A stretch of 5,168 nucleotides of DNA from Clostridia bacterium (GTDB lineage Bacteria; Bacillota; Clostridia; Christensenellales; Aristaeellaceae). A model generated the notes under the pieces. That model saw nothing but the letters and a program-made list of their open reading frames with translations. It was not told the DNA's origin and searched no databases. Positions 1 through 5,142 of this stretch are shown in pieces. The stretch's first letter is position 1, and every line of letters begins with the position of its first letter. The position numbers and the translations under genes were made by a program. The stretch covers positions 1 through 5,168 of the forward strand of contig JAEDIV010000157.1 in NCBI GenBank assembly GCA_016296675.1, given 5' to 3'.

Positions 1-203
1 CCCATAGAGGACACGGAAATGCCCGCGTCATTCAACTGCTTGCGAACATCCGCCGCTTCTTCCAGCGTAAGATCCTTGACGTTTTTGCCGTTTACACCGC
101 GAAGCTCGATGCAGGCGATACCGGCTTTTTGCAAAGCTTCAATTTGACCGGTCAGATTGTTGTCCGCTTCATCTGCAAATGCAGAAAGAATAAATTTCGC
201 CAT
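1..203 (-). CDS. Sugar phosphate isomerase/epimerase-like TIM-barrel protein (partial, N-terminus only)
   Basis: Only the first 67 codons are present; the gene continues past the left edge. The visible protein begins MAKFILSAFADEADNNLTGQ and contains IELRGVNGKNV (about residues 32-42) and GISVSSM (61-67). This looks like the opening of a xylose-isomerase-like TIM barrel (AP endonuclease 2 fold): an SAFADEA first strand, then an IELR second strand, then a helix and a third strand. Family members isomerise or epimerise sugars or sugar phosphates in the cytoplasm and need metal-binding residues from later strands, which are not visible, so the substrate cannot be named. The ATG start is supported by an AGAGGTG ribosome binding site (209-215) 5 nt upstream and by a consensus promoter at 250-278. 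It is transcribed away from pyrC and shows no obvious link to pyrimidine synthesis. The family call rests on a remembered N-terminal pattern and is moderately secure. Confidence 0.72.
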   Translation of the reverse strand, partial: MAKFILSAFADEADNNLTGQIEALQKAGIACIELRGVNGKNVKDLTLEEAADVRKQLNDAGISVSSM

Positions 204-219
204 AAGCACACCTCTCAAA

Positions 220-240
220 TTATAATCTTATTATAATCTT
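220..240. repeat. Tandem 10-bp direct repeat just downstream of the leftward promoter
   Basis: TTATAATCTT occurs at 220-229 and again at 231-240, a period of 11 bp, or about one helical turn. A third exact copy lies at 458-467 over the -10 box of the rightward pyrC promoter. The pair covers roughly +3 to +23 of the predicted leftward transcript, where a repressor could act. The repeats are AT-rich and contain TATAAT, so chance or degenerate promoter sequence is a real alternative. No matching -35 box was found that would make either tandem copy a rightward promoter. Confidence 0.45.
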
Positions 241-249
241 CCATTTAAT

Positions 250-278
250 AGTATACCGTTTGCGTCCGTTTCCGTCAA
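250..278 (-). promoter_or_regulatory. Sigma-A-type promoter for the leftward isomerase gene
   Basis: Read on the minus strand, TTGACG (278-273) is separated by exactly 17 bp from TATACT (255-250). Each box matches consensus at 5 of 6 positions. Transcription should start near 243, giving a 5' UTR of about 40 nt that ends at the AGAGGTG ribosome binding site and the ATG at 203. The start region is covered by the tandem 10-bp repeat at 220-240. Confidence 0.75.
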
Positions 279-338
279 GCAAAAAGCGGCCTTGAATGCA
301 TCTTTTTCTTCCTATTGATTTTCCTTTTGGTTTTCTGC

Positions 339-389
339 CAAAAATTGCAAAGCCTCGCAGTTTTTTCTTCCTGCGAGACTTTGTTTTTG
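339..389. terminator. Symmetrical hairpin with flanking T-runs (possible bidirectional terminator)
   Basis: The arms CAAAG-C-CTCGCAG (348-360) and CTGCGAG-A-CTTTG (371-383) enclose a 10-nt T-rich loop. On the plus strand TTTTT (384-388) follows the stem directly, but the stem has one C.A mismatch (353/378). In the minus-strand RNA the same position is a U.G pair, giving a continuous 13-bp stem followed by CAATTTTT. It therefore looks like an intrinsic terminator in either direction, with the better stem leftward and the better T-run rightward. It lies between two divergent promoters, where no obvious gene needs terminating. It may insulate the two units or end a short unannotated transcript. 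Confidence 0.55.
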
Positions 390-435
390 AAGCTTGATGC
401 AAACATAAAATCCACCTTTTTTTACATATCTGTGC

Positions 436-464
436 TTGTGAATTTGCACATGAACCTTTATAAT
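436..464 (+). promoter_or_regulatory. Promoter of the pyrC-carB operon
   Basis: TTGTGA (436-441, 4 of 6 matches to TTGACA) is followed after 17 bp by a perfect TATAAT (459-464). Transcription would start at about A471, placing the PyrR-like hairpin at the very 5' end of the RNA, as expected for a leader attenuator. No better-spaced rightward promoter was seen between 280 and 630. A short inverted repeat, TGTGC (431-435) and GCACA (446-450), flanks the -35 box. Confidence 0.65.
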
Positions 465-476
465 CTTTCCAACGAC

Positions 477-507
477 TTTTAAGCGCGGTGCAGAGACGCC
501 GGCAAGG
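477..507 (+). promoter_or_regulatory. PyrR-binding-loop-like hairpin (anti-antiterminator)
   Basis: The upper stem CGGUG (486-490) / CGCCG (497-501) is capped by the hexaloop CAGAGA (491-496), which fits the CNGNGA loop of the PyrR binding consensus ARUCCNGNGAGGYU as I recall it. The U489.G498 pair and the purine-pyrimidine pair G488-C499 also match. Below it, GC (483-484) pairs with GC (502-503) with G485 bulged. A481-A482 then forms a purine bulge on the 5' side, and UUUU (477-480) pairs with AAGG (504-507). A 5'-side purine bulge is typical of the B. subtilis sites. The loop-closing pair is G-C rather than the usual C-G, and the A-U pair of the consensus is replaced by G-C; both keep pairing. 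UMP-bound PyrR would be expected to stabilise this hairpin and favour termination. No pyrR gene lies in the window, so the regulator is inferred. Confidence 0.55.
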
Positions 508-592
508 TTTTCATAAAAAGATTCGCAAACTGGCGGGAGAAACTCCCATGCCGGTTTTTTGTGAGGAATAAATATGAGAATTCGCCTTGCCG
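500..592 (+). promoter_or_regulatory. Antiterminator pairing (500-508 with 584-592)
   Basis: CGGCAAGGU (500-508), the 3' side of the PyrR-like hairpin, is complementary over nine pairs (the last a U.G) to GCCUUGCCG (584-592), the entire 5' arm of the terminator next to pyrC. Pairing can continue between UUUC (509-512) and GAGA/A (576-579) across a small bulge on the 3' strand. This helix and the PyrR-like hairpin are mutually exclusive, and this helix also excludes the terminator. That is the three-way switch expected of PyrR attenuation: without ligand the antiterminator forms and transcription proceeds; with PyrR-UMP the hairpin forms and the terminator is freed. Confidence 0.58.
529..560 (+). 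terminator. First leader terminator
   Basis: ACUGGC (529-534) pairs with GCCGGU (550-555), and GGGAG (535-539) pairs with CUCCC (543-547). The loop is AAA, a two-base AU bulge interrupts the 3' side, and five further T residues follow (556-560). This 11-bp, GC-rich stem with a T-run is a good intrinsic terminator. Its 5' arm (530-535) can instead pair with CGCCGG (497-502) of the PyrR-like hairpin. It is not blocked by the 500-508/584-592 antiterminator, because it lies wholly inside that loop. Confidence 0.68.
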
Positions 593-617
593 CATACCTC
601 TCGGCAGGGCTTTTTTT
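584..617 (+). terminator. Second leader terminator (attenuator) abutting the pyrC ribosome binding site
   Basis: GCCUUGCCG (584-592) and CGGCAGGGC (602-610) form a 9-bp stem containing one U.G pair, with a 9-nt loop and seven T residues (611-617). The T-run ends only two bases before the AGGAGG of pyrC. A terminator placed directly before the first gene is expected of an attenuator, since a constitutive one here would silence the operon. The nine-pair complement at 500-508 supplies the alternative fold. Confidence 0.8.
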
Positions 618-619
618 GA

Positions 620-635
620 AGGAGGAATGGACTTG
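620..635 (+). promoter_or_regulatory. pyrC ribosome binding site and start choice
   Basis: AGGAGG (620-625) is a full Shine-Dalgarno match. The in-frame ATG at 627 is only 1 nt downstream, too close for normal initiation. The in-frame TTG at 633 is 7 nt downstream, the optimal spacing, and gives a protein starting MRTVYTG. An in-frame GTG at 561 would force translation through the second terminator hairpin. TTG at 633 is therefore preferred. Confidence 0.7.
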
Positions 636-1895
636 CGTACTGTATACACCGGCTGCCAGGTTTTCAAGGACGGTTGCCTCCAATACGCAGATATTTCCGT
701 TCAAAACGGCATTGTTGATGCGATCGGCGAAGTATCGGTAAAAAAAGCCGATACCGTCGTTTCCCTTTCAGGCAAATACGTGTTTCCCGGTTTTGCGGAT
801 GTGCATGTGCATTTCCGTGAGCCGGGTTTTTCTTATAAAGAGACGATCGAAACGGGATCGAAGGCAGCGGCGGCCGGCGGATATACGCTGGTCGGCACGA
901 TGCCGAATCTGAATCCCGCGCCGGACACGGAGGAAAATCTTCAATTGCAGCTGGATCTGATTCATAAAAACGCTGTGATTGACGTCGTTCCCTACGGCAC
1001 GATTTCGATGGAAAGAAAGGGAAAAATCCTTTCCGATATGGAAGCGATTGCCGATAAGGTCATCGGTTTTTCGGACGACGGATCGGGCGTTGACGATGAA
1101 GAACTTATCAAGCGCGCCATGAAGACGGCAAAGAAGCTTAATAAAGTGATCGCTGCGCATTCGGAAGTGATTGAGCTTGTCAGAGGCGGTCATGCGCACG
1201 ACGGAGAGTTTGCGAAAAACAACGGCATTGCGCCGATCTCAAGCGACAGCGAATGGAAGATGGTTGAGCGCGATATCGCATTTATCAAGGAAATCGGCTC
1301 CAAACATCATGTGTGCCACATTTCCGCAAAGGAAACGGTGGATTTGATCCGGGAAGCCAAGAAGGCCGGCGCCGACATCACCTGTGAAACCGGGCCGCAT
1401 TACCTGATCATGAATGATTCGATGCTCAAAAATGAGGGCAGATACAAAATGAATCCGCCCATCCGCGCGGAGGAAGACAGGCAGGCCCTTGTAAACGGCC
1501 TTCTCGACGGCACGATCGACATGATTGCGACCGATCACGCGCCCCATGCCGCCCATGAAAAGACGGGCACGTTCCCCGAAAGCGCCATGGGCGTTACCGG
1601 CCTTGAATGCGCGTTTTCCATGATGTACACCCACTTTGTTTTAAAGGGCATCCTGCCCCTTGAGAAATTGATCGACCTTATGGCCTATGCCCCCCGCGAG
1701 CGGTTCGGGTTTGAAAGAAACGAAATCGCGGTCGGAAAAAAGGCGGACTTCACCGTGTTTGATCCTGAAATCGAATGGACGGTCGAAGGTGAAAAACAAA
1801 TTTCCCTTGGAAAATACACGCCCTTTGAGGGCTGGACGGCGCACGGCAGAATTGTCAGAACCGTTCTTGGCGACAAAACCGTATTTGAAATGTAG
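633..1895 (+). CDS. pyrC: Dihydroorotase (type I, PyrC)
   Basis: This cytoplasmic zinc amidohydrolase reversibly closes N-carbamoyl-L-aspartate to L-dihydroorotate, the third step of UMP synthesis. From the TTG start it has 420 residues, normal for the Gram-positive (class I) enzyme. Motifs in order: metal ligands H58 and H60 in DVHVHFREPG (56-65), with R62 for substrate carboxylate; GTMPN (88-92), whose N92 also contacts substrate; the SDDGS segment (147-151), which supplies the aspartate that replaces a carbamylated lysine in class I enzymes; H176 in AAHSE; H229 in CHIS; MNPP (273-276); and catalytic D301 in ATDHAPH (299-305). The C-terminal segment (about 365-420, with GKKADFTVFDP) is the amidohydrolase beta-sandwich. 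All key residues are present, so it should be active. It is first in a two-gene operon, 17 nt before carB, behind a probable PyrR-type attenuator. Allantoinase and hydantoinase relatives are less likely given the pyrimidine context and residues. Confidence 0.96.
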   Translation: MRTVYTGCQVFKDGCLQYADISVQNGIVDAIGEVSVKKADTVVSLSGKYVFPGFADVHVHFREPGFSYKETIETGSKAAAAGGYTLVGTMPNLNPAPDTEENLQLQLDLIHKNAVIDVVPYGTISMERKGKILSDMEAIADKVIGFSDDGSGVDDEELIKRAMKTAKKLNKVIAAHSEVIELVRGGHAHDGEFAKNNGIAPISSDSEWKMVERDIAFIKEIGSKHHVCHISAKETVDLIREAKKAGADITCETGPHYLIMNDSMLKNEGRYKMNPPIRAEEDRQALVNGLLDGTIDMIATDHAPHAAHEKTGTFPESAMGVTGLECAFSMMYTHFVLKGILPLEKLIDLMAYAPRERFGFERNEIAVGKKADFTVFDPEIEWTVEGEKQISLGKYTPFEGWTAHGRIVRTVLGDKTVFEM

Positions 1896-1912
1896 AAGCG
1901 GAGGAAAAGAAT

Positions 1913-4900
1913 ATGCCCAAGCGCACGGATATTAACAAAATCATGATTATCGGCTCCGGTCCCATTGTCATCGGTCAGGCTGCGGAATTCGACTATGCCG
2001 GCACGCAGGCTTGCCTCGCGCTCAAGGAAGAGGGGTATGAGGTTGTATTGGTCAACTCCAACCCTGCAACCATCATGACCGACACCACTATTGCCGACAA
2101 GGTCTACATGGAACCCCTGACGCTTGAATATGTGGCGCGCATCCTTCGCTACGAGCGTCCCGACGCGATCATTCCCGGCATCGGCGGCCAGACGGGACTG
2201 AACCTCGCCATGCAGCTGGAAAAGAAGGGCGTTCTCAGAGAGTGCAGAACCCAGCTACTCGGCACCAAGAGCGAATCCATCGAGCGCGCCGAGGACAGAG
2301 AAATGTTCAAGGAGCTCTGTCAGGAAATCGGCGAGCCCGTCATTCCCAGTAAGATTGCCTACAGCGTTGAGGAGATCAAAAAGGCCGCGCTTGAAATCGG
2401 CTATCCGGTCGTTCTTCGCCCTGCGTTTACGCTCGGAGGAACCGGCGGCGGCTTTGTTTACACTGAAGATGAAATGGAAGAAAAGGCGGAAAACGCCATC
2501 CGCATGAGCCCGGTCAATCAGGTGCTTGTCGAAAAGAGCGTCAAGGGTTATAAGGAAATCGAGTTTGAAGTCATGCGCGACGGCGCGGACCACGCTATCC
2601 CGATCTGCGGCATGGAAAACATCGATCCCGTCGGCGTTCATACCGGCGACAGCGTGGTGGTTGCGCCCATCATGAGCCTCAACAAAGACGACGAAAATAT
2701 GCTCATGTTAAGCGCCCTTAAGATCATCCGCGCGCTCAAGATCGAAGGCGGCTGCAACGTTCAGTATGCCCTCAATCCCCATACGAGCGAATATTATGTC
2801 ATTGAAGTCAACCCCCGCGTATCCCGTTCTTCCGCCCTGGCTTCGAAGGCTTCCGGCTATCCCATCGCCCGCGTGACTGCGAAGATCGCCGTCGGCATGA
2901 ATCTGAACGAGATCCCGATTGCGAACACCACCGCCGATTTCGTTCCGCGCCTGGACTACTGCGTAGCCAAGTATCCGAGATTCCCGTTTGATAAGTTTGC
3001 TGACGCCGAAAACCGCCTGGGCACTCAGATGAAGGCCACGGGCGAAGTCATGGCCATCGGTTCCACGCTGTCCGAGTGCCTGTTAAAGGCCGTCCGCTCG
3101 CTGGAGACCGGCGTCTGTCACCTGCATCTTAAGAAATTCGACACCATGGAAACCGGCGAAATCGAAAGATACCTCGGCGAATTCAGGGACGACACGCTCT
3201 TTGCCGTCTCTGAGCTTTTCCGCCGCGGCGAAAGCGTTGAAAAGGCACATGCGATCACCATGATCACGCCGCTGTTCCTTGAAACCATCCAAACTGCCGT
3301 CAGGTTTGAAAAGACCCTCATCGAAAATCCGATGAGCGCAGAAGTACTTCTGCAGGCCAAAAAGCTGGGCTTCGGCGATCAGTTCATCGCGCGCCTTTGG
3401 AACACGGATGAGATTTCCGTGTGGAAGCTCAGAAAAGAAAACGCCATCAAACCCGTATACAGGATGGTTGACACCTGCCACACCGGCGCATACATTCCCT
3501 ATTTCTACTCCTCCTATCACGGAGAAAATCAGGCGCTTAAGGACGACAGGGAAAAGGTTGTCGTGCTGGGCGCGGGCCCGATCCGCATCGGTCAGGGCGT
3601 AGAATTCGACTATTCCTCCGTGCATGCGGTTACGACCATCCGCGAGTCCGGACGCGAAGCCATCATCATCAACAATAACCCCGAAACCGTTTCCACCGAC
3701 TACACCACCGCCGACAAGCTCTACTTTGAGCCCCTGACGCCCGAAGACGTCATGAACGCGCTCGAGCATGAGGATGTTCTGAATGTCATCGCATCCTTGG
3801 GCGGCCAGACGGCGATCAACCTTGCCGAGCCTCTCCTTCGCCGCGGCGTAAACATCATCGGCACCGACGTAAACGCTATTGAGCGCGCGGAAAACAGAGA
3901 CTCGTTTGAAAAGATCCTGAAGTCCCTGAATATTCCCCAGCCCGAAGGCCGCGCCGTCACCAATATCGAAGACGGCGTCAGAACCGCCGCAGAGATCGGA
4001 TATCCGGTGCTCATGCGCCCGAGCTTTGTTCTGGGCGGCAGAGCTATGCAGATCGTCGCCGACGAAGAGCAGCTCAGACATTATCTCAAAACTGCCGTTG
4101 AAATTGACGCGGACAAACCCGTGCTTGTTGACCACTACATCCTCGGAAAAGAGCTCGAGGTCGACGCCATCTGCGACGGACGCGACGTGTTCGTAGCCGG
4201 CATCATGGAACTGGTCGAGCGCACCGGCATCCATTCCGGCGACTCCATCAGCGTCTATCCCTCCTTCAGCGTATCTTCTCAGGTCAAGGGCAAGATCCTC
4301 GAATACGCCAAGAAGCTCGGCACCGGCCTTGGCATCGTGGGCCTTTACAATATTCAATTCATCGTTGACAAGTACGACCGCGTATACATCATCGAGGTCA
4401 ACCCCCGCTCTTCCCGCACCGTTCCCTTCCTCTCGAAGGCCACCGGTTATCCTCTTGCCGACATCGCGACCCGCGCGATTCTGGGCGTAACCTTAAAGGA
4501 GCAGGGCATCTTCGACCTCTATCCTGAGGAGAAAAAGCGCTGGTATGTCAAGGCGCCCGTCTTCTCCTTCAACAAGCTGCGCGGCATGGACGCCTATCTC
4601 TCGCCCGAAATGAAGTCCACCGGCGAAGCCATCGGCTATGACGACAAACTGAACAGAGCGCTGTTCAAGGCCCTTCAGGCCAGCGGCATGACGCTTCAGA
4701 ATTACGGAACCGTGCTGGCAACAATCGCCGATAAGGACAAGCCCGAGGCGCTCGACCTTATCAAGCGTTTCTACAAGCTCGGCTTCAACATCGAAGCCAC
4801 CCGCGGAACAGCCGCCTACTTAAAGGAACACGGGATCCGCACCCGCACCCTTGAAAAAATTTCCGGCGGCTCTGACGATATTCCCAGGGCCTTAAGACAA

Positions 4901-5086
4901 GGCCATGTCGCCTATGTCATCAATACCAGAAATGTCGGCCAGGGCCATTCCCTTGCCGACGGCAGCGAAATCAGAAAGCTTGCCATCGAAAACAGCGTCA
5001 CCATCTTTACGTCTCTGGATACCGTTCGCGTGCTCCTGGACGTTCTTGAAGAGACCACGATCAGTATTTCCACGATCGACGCGTAA
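1913..5086 (+). CDS. carB: Carbamoyl-phosphate synthase, large (synthetase) subunit
   Basis: CarB makes carbamoyl phosphate from bicarbonate, two ATP and ammonia tunnelled from the glutaminase subunit CarA, feeding pyrimidine and arginine synthesis. At 1057 residues it is full length (E. coli 1073). The two halves are homologous ATP-grasp units. The carboxy-phosphate half (about 1-400) has GSGPIVIGQAAEFDY (14-28), YPVVLRPAFTLGGTGGG (164-180) and metal ligands E298/N300 in IEVNP. An oligomerisation region covers about 401-545. The carbamoyl-phosphate half (about 546-930) has GAGPIRIGQGVEFDY (553-567), YPVLMRPSFVLGG (697-709) and E828/N830 in IIEVNP. A C-terminal MGS-like allosteric domain (about 931-1057) keeps K943, T963, T966, K982 and N1004, aligned by eye with the E. 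coli effector-site residues, so UMP feedback is plausible. The ATG is 8 nt after GGAGG (1900-1904). Codons look more C-ending than in pyrC. No carA is adjacent, which is unusual. Confidence 0.97.
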   Translation: MPKRTDINKIMIIGSGPIVIGQAAEFDYAGTQACLALKEEGYEVVLVNSNPATIMTDTTIADKVYMEPLTLEYVARILRYERPDAIIPGIGGQTGLNLAMQLEKKGVLRECRTQLLGTKSESIERAEDREMFKELCQEIGEPVIPSKIAYSVEEIKKAALEIGYPVVLRPAFTLGGTGGGFVYTEDEMEEKAENAIRMSPVNQVLVEKSVKGYKEIEFEVMRDGADHAIPICGMENIDPVGVHTGDSVVVAPIMSLNKDDENMLMLSALKIIRALKIEGGCNVQYALNPHTSEYYVIEVNPRVSRSSALASKASGYPIARVTAKIAVGMNLNEIPIANTTADFVPRLDYCVAKYPRFPFDKFADAENRLGTQMKATGEVMAIGSTLSECLLKAVRSLETGVCHLHLKKFDTMETGEIERYLGEFRDDTLFAVSELFRRGESVEKAHAITMITPLFLETIQTAVRFEKTLIENPMSAEVLLQAKKLGFGDQFIARLWNTDEISVWKLRKENAIKPVYRMVDTCHTGAYIPYFYSSYHGENQALKDDREKVVVLGAGPIRIGQGVEFDYSSVHAVTTIRESGREAIIINNNPETVSTDYTTADKLYFEPLTPEDVMNALEHEDVLNVIASLGGQTAINLAEPLLRRGVNIIGTDVNAIERAENRDSFEKILKSLNIPQPEGRAVTNIEDGVRTAAEIGYPVLMRPSFVLGGRAMQIVADEEQLRHYLKTAVEIDADKPVLVDHYILGKELEVDAICDGRDVFVAGIMELVERTGIHSGDSISVYPSFSVSSQVKGKILEYAKKLGTGLGIVGLYNIQFIVDKYDRVYIIEVNPRSSRTVPFLSKATGYPLADIATRAILGVTLKEQGIFDLYPEEKKRWYVKAPVFSFNKLRGMDAYLSPEMKSTGEAIGYDDKLNRALFKALQASGMTLQNYGTVLATIADKDKPEALDLIKRFYKLGFNIEATRGTAAYLKEHGIRTRTLEKISGGSDDIPRALRQGHVAYVINTRNVGQGHSLADGSEIRKLAIENSVTIFTSLDTVRVLLDVLEETTISISTIDA

Positions 5087-5116
5087 AGGCAAACGTCTGA
5101 TCGGTACCCCCAAAAG

Positions 5117-5137
5117 GCTCCCTTGTGTAAAGGGAGC
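5117..5137 (+). terminator. Strong hairpin after carB (terminator part or dispersed repeat)
   Basis: GCTCCCTT (5117-5124) and AAGGGAGC (5130-5137) form a perfect 8-bp stem with a 5-nt loop, 30 nt after the carB stop codon. It lacks an immediate T-run, so alone it is a poor intrinsic terminator. GGTAC (5103-5107) can pair with GTACC (5154-5158), enclosing this hairpin, and TTTTTT (5159-5164) follows; that compound fold would make a plausible terminator. The core also resembles a CTCCCTTGTGTAAAGGGAG intergenic repeat I recall as common in gut Clostridia. That identity is from memory and unverified. Confidence 0.45.
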
Positions 5138-5142
5138 TCAAG

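Larger units (their letters stand above)
471..632 (+). ncRNA. Untranslated leader of the pyrC-carB transcript
   Basis: About 162 nt separate the predicted start point from the pyrC start codon. The leader is almost filled by structure: a PyrR-like hairpin (477-507), a first intrinsic terminator (529-560), a second intrinsic terminator (584-617) and the pyrC ribosome binding site (620-625). Premature termination would release RNAs of roughly 90 nt and 147 nt. The layout matches the PyrR-controlled attenuators of Gram-positive pyr operons: promoter, protein-binding loop, terminator, then gene. The 5' end and all folds are deduced by eye. Confidence 0.6.

Noticed and set aside
220..237. TATAAT boxes as additional rightward promoters
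   Set aside because: No -35-like hexamer lies 16-18 bp upstream of either box; that sequence is the isomerase coding start.
275..406. 43-codon minus-strand frame (MFASSFKNKVSQEEK...) starting at 406 behind an AGGTGG-like site
   Set aside because: It is built across the terminator-like hairpin and ends inside the -35 box of the leftward promoter. It is lysine/arginine-rich as expected from T-rich complement, and shows no recognisable family. A real small protein cannot be excluded but nothing beyond the SD-like site supports it.
561..632. N-terminal extension of PyrC from GTG at 561
   Set aside because: The extension would translate the terminator stem and the ribosome binding site itself, and does not resemble dihydroorotase sequence. 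The leader-structure explanation fits far better.
220..704. Minus-strand frames at 220-402, 312-704 and 479-667
   Set aside because: They overlap promoters, leader hairpins and the pyrC start. Their translations are low-complexity products of AT-rich control DNA.
768..1844. Minus-strand frames opposite pyrC and the plus-strand frame at 1687-1935
   Set aside because: All are shadows of pyrC (and its junction with carB), without their own start signals or family resemblance.
3083..4357. 424-codon open frame on the minus strand inside carB
   Set aside because: It is fully antisense to well-conserved CarB sequence, has no ribosome binding site or promoter that I could see, and its composition (rich in D, G, A, V) is what the complement of C-ending codons produces.
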